DNA of 39,478 nucleotides, taken from positions 1 through 39,478 of the forward strand of contig JACPIQ010000094.1 in the NCBI GenBank assembly GCA_016188005.1. The letters are read 5' to 3'. Positions 33,302 to 39,478 of the stretch are shown piece by piece (position 1 is the stretch's first letter; every line of letters begins with the position of its first letter). The position numbers and the translations under genes are program-made. Source of the DNA: Candidatus Rokuibacteriota bacterium (GTDB taxonomy: Bacteria; Methylomirabilota; Methylomirabilia; Rokubacteriales; CSP1-6). The notes beneath the pieces are model-generated. The model ran no database searches. It had not been told where the DNA came from and was given only the letters and a program-made list of their open reading frames with translations.

Positions 33302-34567
33302 ATGGGGACGCCACCGATCCCGCACTCCACCGCGCCCGTCTTGGGATCCGAGCCGCAGCCGCGGCTGCCCATCGAGGGGCTCGTCGTCGCCGACCTGACC
33401 CAGAACGTCGCGGGCCCCTTCTGCACGCAGATCCTCGGCGACATGGGCGCCGAGGTCGTCAAGGTCGAGCGGGCGGGGCGGGGCGATGAGGCCCGGGCCT
33501 GGGGCCCGCCGTTCTGGGGCGGGGAGAGCGCGGCCTTCCTCGCCATGAACCGGAACAAGCGCAGCCTGGCCCTGGACCTCAAGCAGCCGGCCGGGATCGA
33601 GGTGCTGCGGCGGCTGATCGCGCGCGCCGACGTGTTCGTGCAGAGCCTGCGCCCCGGTGCCGTGCGCAAGCTGGGGCTCGACTACGCGGGCGCCGCGGCC
33701 CTGAACCCGCGGCTGGTGTACTGCTCCGTCACCGCCTTCGGCGCGCGTGGGCCCCTGCGCGACCAGCCGGGCTACGACCCGCTCTTGCAGGCCTACGGCG
33801 GGCTCATGTCGGTGAACGGCCACCCGGACCAGGAGCCGGCCCGTGTCGGCACCTCCATCGTCGACATGGGAACGGGCATGTGGGCGGCCCTTGGCATCGT
33901 GGCCGCGCTCCGGGAGCGAGACGCGACGGGGCGAGGCGTCGAGGTGACGACCGCCCTGTTCGACACCGCCCTCATGTGGATGTCCTACCACGCCATCGGG
34001 TACCTGGGCTCCGGCGAGCTCCCCCAGCGCTGCGGCTCCGGCTCCGCGATGATCGTGCCCTACCAGGCCTTCCCCGCCACCGACGGGCCGGTGATGATCG
34101 CCGCCGGCTCGGACGCGCTCTTCCGGCGGCTGGCCGCCGCGCTCGGGGCTCCCGAGCTCGCCGACGATCTCCGGTTCCGCGACAATCCCTCGCGCGTCCG
34201 GCACCGGGGGCCCCTGGTGGAGGCCCTCTCCGCGCGCACCCGGACCCATCGGAGCCCGGAGCTGGTGGAGCTGCTGCGACGCGCCGGGGTGCCGGCCGCG
34301 CCCGTCCTCGGCGTCGACGCGGTGATGGCGGAGCCCCAGACGCGGCAGAGCGGCGTGGTCGTGAGTACCCCGCATCCGCGGCTGCCGGACTACCGGAGCA
34401 TCGCGCTGCCGATCGAGTGGGACCGGATGCGTCCGCCGGTGCGGCGCGTGCCGCCCGCCCTGGGAGAGCACACGGACGAGGTCCTCGCGTGGCTCGGCTA
34501 CGACGGGAACGAGATCGCGCGCCTCCGCTGCGGGGACGCGTTCGCATGCAGCGAGGAGGCCCGGTAG
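33302..34567 (+). CDS. Class III CoA-transferase (CaiB/BaiF family)
   Basis: A 421-residue family III CoA-transferase. Landmarks: VADLTQNVAGPFCTQILGDM, then GAEVVKVERAGRGDEAR, then NRNKRSLALDLKQPAG, and the catalytic aspartate Asp188 in VGTSIVDMGTGMWAALG. These enzymes move CoA between carboxylic acids via a glutamyl/aspartyl-CoA intermediate. It would activate the acid made by the aldehyde dehydrogenase or a related pathway acid. It lies 13 bases after iclR on the same strand. No strong ribosome site is visible at ATG 33302. DddD of DMSP catabolism belongs to the same fold family but is about twice as long, so this is not DddD. Confidence 0.9.
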   Translation: MGTPPIPHSTAPVLGSEPQPRLPIEGLVVADLTQNVAGPFCTQILGDMGAEVVKVERAGRGDEARAWGPPFWGGESAAFLAMNRNKRSLALDLKQPAGIEVLRRLIARADVFVQSLRPGAVRKLGLDYAGAAALNPRLVYCSVTAFGARGPLRDQPGYDPLLQAYGGLMSVNGHPDQEPARVGTSIVDMGTGMWAALGIVAALRERDATGRGVEVTTALFDTALMWMSYHAIGYLGSGELPQRCGSGSAMIVPYQAFPATDGPVMIAAGSDALFRRLAAALGAPELADDLRFRDNPSRVRHRGPLVEALSARTRTHRSPELVELLRRAGVPAAPVLGVDAVMAEPQTRQSGVVVSTPHPRLPDYRSIALPIEWDRMRPPVRRVPPALGEHTDEVLAWLGYDGNEIARLRCGDAFACSEEAR

Positions 34568-34665
34568 CCGGCCGGGGGCACCATGACCGCGCGCCTGCCC
34601 TCTCACACGTCCGCGCGGCGGCACCCCGAGGAGGGCGTGGCCGGGATCTGCACGGGGAGGGCGAC

Positions 34666-35751
34666 ATGAAGGCAGCCGTCTACCACGACACGGCGGATAT
34701 CCGGATCGAGGCCGTGCCCGATCCCATCCTGGCGGCGGGGGAGCTGATTCTCGAGGTCCACGCGGCGGGGATCTGCGGCACGGATGTCACCGAGTACCTG
34801 CGCGGGCCGATCCAGTACCCCATCCACTCCCGCCATCCTGTCACCGGCCACCTCGGCCCGATGATTCCGGGCCACGAGGTCGCGGGGCGGATCGTCGCCA
34901 TGGGCGCCGGCGTGGACGGGTTCGAGGTCGGACAGGTGGTGGCGAGCGGCGCGGGAATCTCCTGCGGCACCTGCGAGCCGTGCGCGGCCGGCCAGACGAA
35001 CCTCTGCGTCCACTACTGCACGGTGGGCCTGGAGCGACACGGCGGGCTCGCTCAGTTCTGCGCGGTTCCCGCCAGCACCTGCCTCAGCGGGGAGCCACTC
35101 GGGCTGGACGAGGAGACCGCGGCCCTGGCGCAGCCCATGGCCATCGCCGTGCACTCCATGCGCCGGGGCCGGCTGCGCCCGCAGGACGAAGCCGTGATCA
35201 TCGGTGCCGGCGGCATCGGGGCGTTCCTGACCTATGCGGCGGCCGCGCTGGGCGCCAGGGTGACCGTCGTGGACGTGGTGCCAGAGCGCCTTAGGCTGGC
35301 GGCCGACCTGGGTGCGGCGGAGACGCTCCTCCCAACGTCCGATTCGCCGCTGGCGGAGCAGCTCCGCGACCGGGGTGTCCAGCCGGCAGTCGTGTACGAG
35401 GTCGTCGGCGGCGAGCGAACGGTGACCGGCGCGCTCGAGGCCGTCCTGCCAGGGGGCCGGGTGGTGCTCGTGGGCCTGCACGACGACCCCCGCAGCCTCG
35501 ACCTGCGGCGCGTGACGACCGGCGAGATGGAGCTCGTCGGGACCAAGGCGCATGCATGCGGCGTGGACCTGCCGGAGGCCCTGCGGCTCCTGGGCTCCCG
35601 CCGCGGGCGCTGGACCGACATCGCCCCGACGATGCTCCCGCTCGAGCGGCTCGTCGAGGACGGCATCCTGCCCATCGCCGAGCGGCGAAGCGACCGCGTG
35701 AAGACCCTCATCGACCCGTGGGCGGCCGCCTCGCGCGGGAGGGCGCGCTGA
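34666..35751 (+). CDS. Zinc-dependent alcohol dehydrogenase (2,3-butanediol/threonine dehydrogenase-like)
   Basis: A 361-residue medium-chain dehydrogenase. Catalytic Zn ligands are visible as Cys37 (GICGTD) and His70-Glu71 (IPGHEVAG). The structural Zn lobe has Cys100, 103, 106 and 114 (CGTCEPCAAGQTNLC). The NAD-binding turn is VIIGAGGIGAFL. The extra stretch RHPVTGHLGPMIPGHE between residues 56 and 71 is typical of the (R,R)-butanediol dehydrogenase branch. That suits the acetoin-dehydrogenase-like E1 genes that follow; this link is inference. ATG 34666 has GGGGAGGG six bases upstream. It is separated from the E1 operon by 238 bases with its own control region. Confidence 0.87.
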   Translation: MKAAVYHDTADIRIEAVPDPILAAGELILEVHAAGICGTDVTEYLRGPIQYPIHSRHPVTGHLGPMIPGHEVAGRIVAMGAGVDGFEVGQVVASGAGISCGTCEPCAAGQTNLCVHYCTVGLERHGGLAQFCAVPASTCLSGEPLGLDEETAALAQPMAIAVHSMRRGRLRPQDEAVIIGAGGIGAFLTYAAAALGARVTVVDVVPERLRLAADLGAAETLLPTSDSPLAEQLRDRGVQPAVVYEVVGGERTVTGALEAVLPGGRVVLVGLHDDPRSLDLRRVTTGEMELVGTKAHACGVDLPEALRLLGSRRGRWTDIAPTMLPLERLVEDGILPIAERRSDRVKTLIDPWAAASRGRAR

Positions 35752-35802
35752 GCGCCGATCCCCGCCGTGGGCCGGCGCCCCCGGTGCGCCTGCCGGGTAT
35801 TA

Positions 35803-35820
35803 ATGGTGCATCTGGCGCAT
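35803..35820 (+). promoter_or_regulatory. Upstream box of the E1 operon promoter (copy B)
   Basis: ATGGTGCATCTGGCGCAT matches the iclR-promoter box at 15 of 18 positions with identical distance to the operator. The segment TGCATCTGGCGCA is also imperfectly repeated in inverted form as TGCACCAGATG at 35855-35865. That gives a possible second dimer site across the promoter. Confidence 0.5.
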
Positions 35821-35849
35821 TGCACGGGGCGGCGTCCGCACTCTAGATT
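35820..35849 (+). promoter_or_regulatory. Possible sigma-70-type promoter of the E1 operon
   Basis: TTGCAC (35820-35825) and TAGATT (35844-35849) are 18 bases apart. The start would fall near 35857, just before the palindromic operator, so a bound repressor would block it. The equivalent -10 position in the iclR promoter is CATACT. Confidence 0.4.
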
Positions 35850-35864
35850 GTTTTTGCACCAGAT

Positions 35865-35880
35865 GTCCAATATATTGAAC
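35865..35880 (+). promoter_or_regulatory. Palindromic IclR-type operator (copy B)
   Basis: GTCCAATATATTGAAC holds the perfect palindrome CAATATATTG. Against copy A the two differences (C to T on the left, G to A on the right) are symmetric, so pairing of half-sites is preserved. That is the pattern expected of a dimer-binding operator. It lies 110 bases before the E1 alpha start. Confidence 0.65.
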
Positions 35881-35909
35881 ACCGCCCGGCGCCCGGAGGT
35901 TCTGGCGCC

Positions 35910-36002
35910 GTGAGCCACCGCGATCGCATCCCGGAGCGCAGCCGCATGCCATCGCCGCGAACCACCAGCGACCAGGCGGGAGGGACCCGATGGGGGAGCT
36001 GA
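35910..36002 (+). CDS. 30-codon leader frame upstream of E1 alpha (possible relic of the iclR 5' end)
   Basis: GTG at 35910 aligns column for column with the iclR ATG at 32410. It opens a frame (VSHRDRIPERSRMPS...) ending at TGA 36000-36002, 13 bases inside the E1 alpha gene. IclR begins MKRRAHVPGRG, so the two share R4, V/I7, P8 and R10. It may be a leader peptide coupling translation into E1 alpha, or only a fossil of the duplication. No clear ribosome site. Confidence 0.3.
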   Translation: MSHRDRIPERSRMPSPRTTSDQAGGTRWGS

Positions 36003-36985
36003 GCCGAGACCAGCTCGTGGGCTTCTACCGCACGATGCGGACGATCCGGCGCTTCGAGCAGCGGGTCGTGGAGCTGATCAACCGCAACGAGATCCCCGGG
36101 GCCGCCCACGAGTACGTCGGCGAGGAGGCGGTGGCCACCGGCGTCTGCCATGCGCTGCGCCCCGACGACGTCATCACCTCGACACACCGTGGCCACGGCC
36201 ACATCCTCGCGAAGGGCGGGGATCCGCGCCGGATGATGGCCGAGCTCATGGGCAAGACCGCCGGCTACAACCGCGGGCGCGGCGGCTCGATGCACATCGC
36301 CGACCTCGAGCTCGGGATCTTCGGCGCCAACGGCATCGTGGGCGCGGGCGCGCCGATCGCCTGCGGCGCCGCCATGGCCGCCAGGCTCAAGGGGCGCGAC
36401 GGCGTGGCCGTCGCCTTCTTCGGGGATGGCGCCACCAACCAGGGTGCCCTGCTCGAGGCCCTCAACCTGGGCGCCATCTGGAAGCTGCCGGTCGTCTTCG
36501 TCTGCGAGAACAACGGCTACGCCATCACCGCCTCGATCCGGGAGATGTCGCCGCTCCAGCGCCTGGCCGACCGCGCCGCGGCCTTCGGCATGCCCGGCGA
36601 CACCGTCGACGGCATGGACGTCCGGGCCGTCCACGAGGGGGCCCGTCGCGCCGTGGCGCGGGCCCGCTCGGGCGGCGGCCCGAGCTTCCTCGAGTGCCGG
36701 ACCTACCGGTTCGTCGGTCACTTCACCGCGGAGAAGGCGCTCGGCATCAGGTACCGGTCGGACGAGGAGATCGAGGAGTGGCGGCAGCGGGACCCGCTCG
36801 TGACCTACCCCGCCTGGTTGCGCGAGCGGCAGATCTGCGACCCGGCGGAGGTGGACGAGGCGGTCGAGGCGGTGCTCGAGGACGCCGTCGCCTTCGCGCG
36901 ACAGAGCCCGCTGCCCGCCGCCGAGGAGGCGCTTGACGGCATGTACGCGACGACCTACCCGGGCCTGCCCGCCCGAGGCTGGTGA
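35990..36985 (+). CDS. Pyruvate/acetoin dehydrogenase E1 component, alpha subunit
   Basis: A 331-residue ThDP-binding subunit. The GDG motif (residues 145-147, FFGDGATNQG) and the paired Asn174-175 (VCENNGYAI) form the Mg-ThDP site. The block GRGGSMHIADLELGIFGANG is typical of the acetoin/pyruvate dehydrogenase E1 alpha group (AcoA/PdhA). With E1 beta it decarboxylates a 2-keto acid or cleaves acetoin and passes the acyl/acetyl unit to a lipoyl group. ATG 35990 has GGGAGGG five bases upstream. The stop TGA overlaps a GTG that could start E1 beta. First gene of an operon under the IclR-type control region. Confidence 0.92.
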   Translation: MGELSRDQLVGFYRTMRTIRRFEQRVVELINRNEIPGAAHEYVGEEAVATGVCHALRPDDVITSTHRGHGHILAKGGDPRRMMAELMGKTAGYNRGRGGSMHIADLELGIFGANGIVGAGAPIACGAAMAARLKGRDGVAVAFFGDGATNQGALLEALNLGAIWKLPVVFVCENNGYAITASIREMSPLQRLADRAAAFGMPGDTVDGMDVRAVHEGARRAVARARSGGGPSFLECRTYRFVGHFTAEKALGIRYRSDEEIEEWRQRDPLVTYPAWLRERQICDPAEVDEAVEAVLEDAVAFARQSPLPAAEEALDGMYATTYPGLPARGW

Positions 36986-37005
36986 GGGAGCGCGAGGACA
37001 CCCCC

Positions 37006-37986
37006 ATGCGCGAGCTGCGGTATCTCGAGGCGATGCGAGAGGGCCTCTTCGAGGAGATGCGGCGCGACTCCTCGGTGATCGTCCTCGGCGAGGATGTGCG
37101 CCACAGCGTCCGTGGCCTGACGAAGGGCATCATCGGCGAGTTCGGGCCCGCGCGGATCTACGACACCCCCATCTCGGAGGCCGCCTTCACCGGGCTGGCG
37201 ACGGGCGCGGCGCTGGCGGGGATGCGGCCGGTGGTGGAGTACCAGATCAACGCCCTCCTCTTCGTGGCCTTCGACCAGCTCGTGGACCAGGCGCAGAAGC
37301 TCCGCTACATGATGGGCGGCCAGGGAACGATCCCCGTGACCTACGTGATCACGGCCTCGGGGGCGCGACGCGCGCTCGCGGGCCAGCACTCCGACCACCC
37401 CTACCCGCTGCTGCTCCACATGGGCATGAAGACCGTGATGCCGACGACGCCCGAGGACGCCAAGGGGCTCTTCAAGGCGGCGATCCGCGAGGACGATCCC
37501 GTCGTGGTCTTCTCGCCCGCTGCGCTCCTCGCGACCAAGGGGCCCGTGCCGGACGGCGACTATGTCACCCCCCTCGGGCGGGCGCGCGTCGCCCGCGCGG
37601 GCGCCGACCTCACCATCGTCGCCGTGGGCCCCCTCGTGCCGGAGGCCCTCGCCGCCGCCGAGACCCTGGCGCAGGAGGGCATCTCCGCCGAGGTCATCGA
37701 TCCCCGGAGCCTCTTGCCGCTGGACGCCGAGACCCTGCTCGCCTCCGCGCGGAAGACCGGGCACGTCGTCCTCTTCGACGACTCCAACCGCACCTGCGGC
37801 TTCGCCGCCGAGCTCGCCGCGCTGTTCGCCGACCGGGCCTGGGAGGCGCTGCGGGCGCCGGTGCGGCGGATCACCCGCGCCGACGTCCCCGTGCCATTCA
37901 GCACGCCCCTCGAGAGCGTCGTGCTGCCCTCCCGCGAGCGGCTCCTCGAGGCGTGCCGCGGCTGTCTCGCCGGAGTCAAGGCGTGA
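37006..37986 (+). CDS. Pyruvate/acetoin dehydrogenase E1 component, beta subunit
   Basis: A 326-residue transketolase-like subunit. The N-terminal pyrimidine domain has VIVLGEDVRHSV and DTPISEAAFTGLATGAALAG, with the conserved Glu. The C-terminal transketolase_C domain has DLTIVAVGPLVPEALAAAE, then EVIDPRSLLPLD, then GHVVLFDDSNRTCGFAAELA. I take ATG 37006 (MRELRYLEAM), the usual family start; a GTG at 36982 that overlaps the E1 alpha stop would add eight residues. Its TGA overlaps the GTG of the lipoyl protein gene. Confidence 0.92.
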   Translation: MRELRYLEAMREGLFEEMRRDSSVIVLGEDVRHSVRGLTKGIIGEFGPARIYDTPISEAAFTGLATGAALAGMRPVVEYQINALLFVAFDQLVDQAQKLRYMMGGQGTIPVTYVITASGARRALAGQHSDHPYPLLLHMGMKTVMPTTPEDAKGLFKAAIREDDPVVVFSPAALLATKGPVPDGDYVTPLGRARVARAGADLTIVAVGPLVPEALAAAETLAQEGISAEVIDPRSLLPLDAETLLASARKTGHVVLFDDSNRTCGFAAELAALFADRAWEALRAPVRRITRADVPVPFSTPLESVVLPSRERLLEACRGCLAGVKA

Positions 37987-38225
37987 CCCTTCACGAGATC
38001 CGCATCCCGAAGCTCGGGATGGAGACGATCGACTGCGAGATCAAGAGCTGGCTCGTCAAGGTCGGCGACCACGTCGCGCCCGGCAGCGGGCTCCTCGAGG
38101 TCGAGACGGAGAAGGCCACCGTCGTCATCGAGGCCGAGGTCGGCGGCCGCGTCACCGAGCTCCGGCACCGCCCCTCCGAGCGCGTCGAGGTGGGCGCCGT
38201 CGTCGGCCTGATCGAGGCGGCGTAG
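37983..38225 (+). CDS. Stand-alone lipoyl-domain protein
   Basis: An 80-residue protein consisting of one lipoyl/biotinyl domain. It shows IRIPKLGMETIDCEIKSWLV, KVGDHVAPGSGLLEVETEKA with the lipoyl-lysine Lys44, and VGGRVTEL to VGAVVGLIEAA. In normal E2 proteins this is followed by a linker, a subunit-binding domain and a ~230-residue acyltransferase domain; here the frame stops with TAG after the first domain. The GTG start overlaps the E1 beta stop (GTGA), so expression is coupled to E1. It could serve as a mobile acyl carrier for a separate transferase, in the manner of glycine-cleavage H protein. Confidence 0.85.
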   Translation: MTLHEIRIPKLGMETIDCEIKSWLVKVGDHVAPGSGLLEVETEKATVVIEAEVGGRVTELRHRPSERVEVGAVVGLIEAA

Positions 38226-38232
38226 CGCGCCC

Positions 38233-38418
38233 ATGCCCGGCGAGAAGGCGGAGCTGCCGCCGCGCGCCACGCGGGGGCCCGGCGCGCCGGCCCAGCGCAT
38301 GGCGCCGCGCGGCCTCGGACTCGCGACGGAGGACTGCGCGGCGATCGTCGCCGTGGTCGCGGGCATGGGTGGCCCGCGGGGCACCAGCCAACGGTCGGGA
38401 CAGAACGGAGGCGCGTGA
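38233..38418 (+). CDS. 61-residue frame between lipoyl protein and M24 gene, uncertain
   Basis: The frame fills the gap exactly: it starts seven bases after the lipoyl stop and its TGA overlaps the ATG of the M24 gene (ATGA). The product is Pro/Gly/Ala/Arg-rich. PAQRMAPRGLGL followed by VAGMGGPRGT faintly recalls the 'PAARRLARELGVDL...GTGPGGRI' pattern of E2 subunit-binding domains, with an insertion of about nine residues. There is no ribosome site. It may be a relic of an E2 protein, a small E1-binding partner, or noncoding sequence that is open by chance. Confidence 0.3.
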   Translation: MPGEKAELPPRATRGPGAPAQRMAPRGLGLATEDCAAIVAVVAGMGGPRGTSQRSGQNGGA

Positions 38419-39478
38419 TGGGGCTCCACACCTACGGCAGCATGAGCGTGGACTGGGAAGAGCGCGTGAACGTCGAGCGGCTCCGCCGGGAGCGCCTGGC
38501 GCGCGCGCAGGCGCAGCTCGAGGCCTCGGAGCTCGGCGGCCTCCTCTGCTTCGACATGTACAACATCCGCTACATCACCAGCACGCTCATCGGCACCTGG
38601 GCGCTCGACAAGCTGTCGCGCTTCTGCCTCCTGCCGCGGGGCGCCGAGCCCATCATGTGGGACTTCGGGTCAGCCGCGCGGCACCACGAGCTCCACTGCC
38701 CGTGGATGGGTGAGGGGCGCTCGCGCGCCGGCATCGCGCTGCTGCGCGGCGCCATGACGCCGGCGATGGGGCGGGCGGAGGACGTGGCGCGGAAGATCAA
38801 GCGCGAGCTCGAGATGCGGGGGCTCGACAAGGCCCCGCTCGGCGTGGACATGATGGAGCCGCCCGTCTTCTACGCGCTGCAGAAGGAGGGCATCACGGTC
38901 GTCGACGGCCAGCAGGTCATGCAGGCCGCCCGGCGCATCAAGACGCGGGACGAGATCACGCTGCTGAACACCTCCGCGGCGATGGTGGACGCCGCCTACG
39001 AGGAGCTCTACCGCGCCATGCGCCCCGGCGTCGCGGAGAACGAGCTGGTCGGGCTCGTGGCGAAGACGCTCCACGACCTGGGCTCGGAGGGCGTCGAGAC
39101 CGTCAACGCCGTCAGCGGCGAGCGCTGCAACCCGCACCCGCACATCTTCTCGGACCGTGTCCTGCGCCCCGGCGATCCCGCCTACTTCGACATCTGCCAT
39201 TCGTTCACGGGCTACCGGACGTGCTACTACCGCACCTTCGCGGTCGGCAGCGCCTCCGCCGCCATGGGCGACGCCTACACGCGCTGCCGCGAGGACCTGG
39301 ACCGGGCCATCGCCATGATCAAGCCGGGCATCACCACCGCCGACATCGCCAGCATCTGGCCGCGCGCCCAGGAGTTCGGCTTCCCCAACGAGGAGTCGTG
39401 CTTCGGGCTCCAGTACGGCCACGGCGTGGGGCTCAACGGGTGGGAGCAGCCGGTGATCAGCCGCCTGGTCTCCCTGGA
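38418..39478 (+). CDS. M24-family (creatinase/prolidase/DddP-like) enzyme, second paralogue (3' end outside window)
   Basis: The first 353 residues are visible. They are clearly homologous to the gene at 29277-30539: LLCFDMYNIRYITSTLIG, the NPHPH motif at 238-242, and YFDICHSFTGYRTCYYRTF. The His ligand is seen in LQYGHGVGLNGWEQPVI. The first metal Asp (258) is present but the second, expected 11 residues later, is Cys269, the same replacement as in the first paralogue. The two glutamate ligands lie beyond the window. DddP-type DMSP lyases and other non-peptidase M24 enzymes have a similar N-domain. Start ATG overlaps the preceding stop and has GGAGG a few bases upstream. It belongs to the E1/lipoyl operon. 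Confidence 0.8.
   Translation, partial: MGLHTYGSMSVDWEERVNVERLRRERLARAQAQLEASELGGLLCFDMYNIRYITSTLIGTWALDKLSRFCLLPRGAEPIMWDFGSAARHHELHCPWMGEGRSRAGIALLRGAMTPAMGRAEDVARKIKRELEMRGLDKAPLGVDMMEPPVFYALQKEGITVVDGQQVMQAARRIKTRDEITLLNTSAAMVDAAYEELYRAMRPGVAENELVGLVAKTLHDLGSEGVETVNAVSGERCNPHPHIFSDRVLRPGDPAYFDICHSFTGYRTCYYRTFAVGSASAAMGDAYTRCREDLDRAIAMIKPGITTADIASIWPRAQEFGFPNEESCFGLQYGHGVGLNGWEQPVISRLVSL

Noticed and set aside
33302-34567. DddD-type DMSP CoA-transferase/lyase
   Set aside because: DddD has two fused CoA-transferase-like domains; this protein has one, of normal CaiB/BaiF length.

Overview
This is a GC-rich chromosomal window (roughly 70% G+C by eye) from a bacterium with dense, operon-rich gene order and frequent GTG/TTG starts in overlapping stop/start junctions (ATGA, GTGA). 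It has no tRNA, rRNA, CRISPR array, transposase or phage gene that I can see. The gene style (nuo operon, DUF748, MlaC, class III CoA-transferases, many orphan catabolic genes, an orphan selenoprotein) suggests an uncultured soil or subsurface lineage such as Candidatus Rokubacteria/Methylomirabilota. That assignment is inference from gene content, not from a marker gene. Two genes (nuoN and a hisD-family gene) carry frame-breaking lesions. These could be real or, if this is a metagenome-assembled contig, assembly errors.

Layout. 1-4.5 kb: end of an FAD-dependent oxidoreductase. It converges on a minus-strand pair (peptidoglycan-binding-domain protein, then a DUF748/AsmA-like protein). A divergent region with a possible sigma-54 promoter then leads into a BON-domain protein and an MlaC-type lipid-transport protein. 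4.5-15 kb (minus strand): a respiratory complex I operon, nuoA-B-C-[NIPSNAP gene]-D-H-I-J-K-L-M-N. It lacks nuoE, F and G here, and nuoN is broken. 15-17 kb: a divergent LysR regulator, purE and a small Cys-containing membrane protein. 17-23.4 kb (minus strand): a tightly coupled five-gene operon of DUF4213/DUF364 protein, ThDP enzyme, cupin, Fe-S old-yellow-enzyme/dienoyl-CoA-reductase-like protein and NnrS-like membrane protein. 23.7-28.2 kb: a Tat-exported metallo-beta-lactamase-fold protein, a frameshifted hisD-family gene, an AidB-like acyl-CoA dehydrogenase and a sulfatase C-terminal scrap.

28.3-39.5 kb is the most interesting part: a divergent catabolic island around an IclR regulator. 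Leftward run an aldehyde dehydrogenase, an M24-fold enzyme and a GrdB/PrdB-like reductase gene read through an in-frame UGA. A good bacterial SECIS hairpin follows that UGA, so it is a probable selenoprotein. Rightward run iclR, a CaiB/BaiF CoA-transferase and a zinc alcohol/2,3-butanediol dehydrogenase, then pyruvate/acetoin-dehydrogenase E1 alpha and E1 beta, a stand-alone lipoyl protein, and a second M24 paralogue cut by the window end. The iclR promoter region and the region upstream of E1 alpha are ungapped relatives over about 140 bp. They share a palindromic operator whose two base changes are compensatory, and in both the operator sits 44 bp downstream of an upstream box. This implies that one IclR protein controls both transcription units and that the second promoter arose by duplication. 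The likely job is catabolism of a small amine, ketol or C2-C4 substrate to acyl-CoA; the substrate cannot be read from the sequence.
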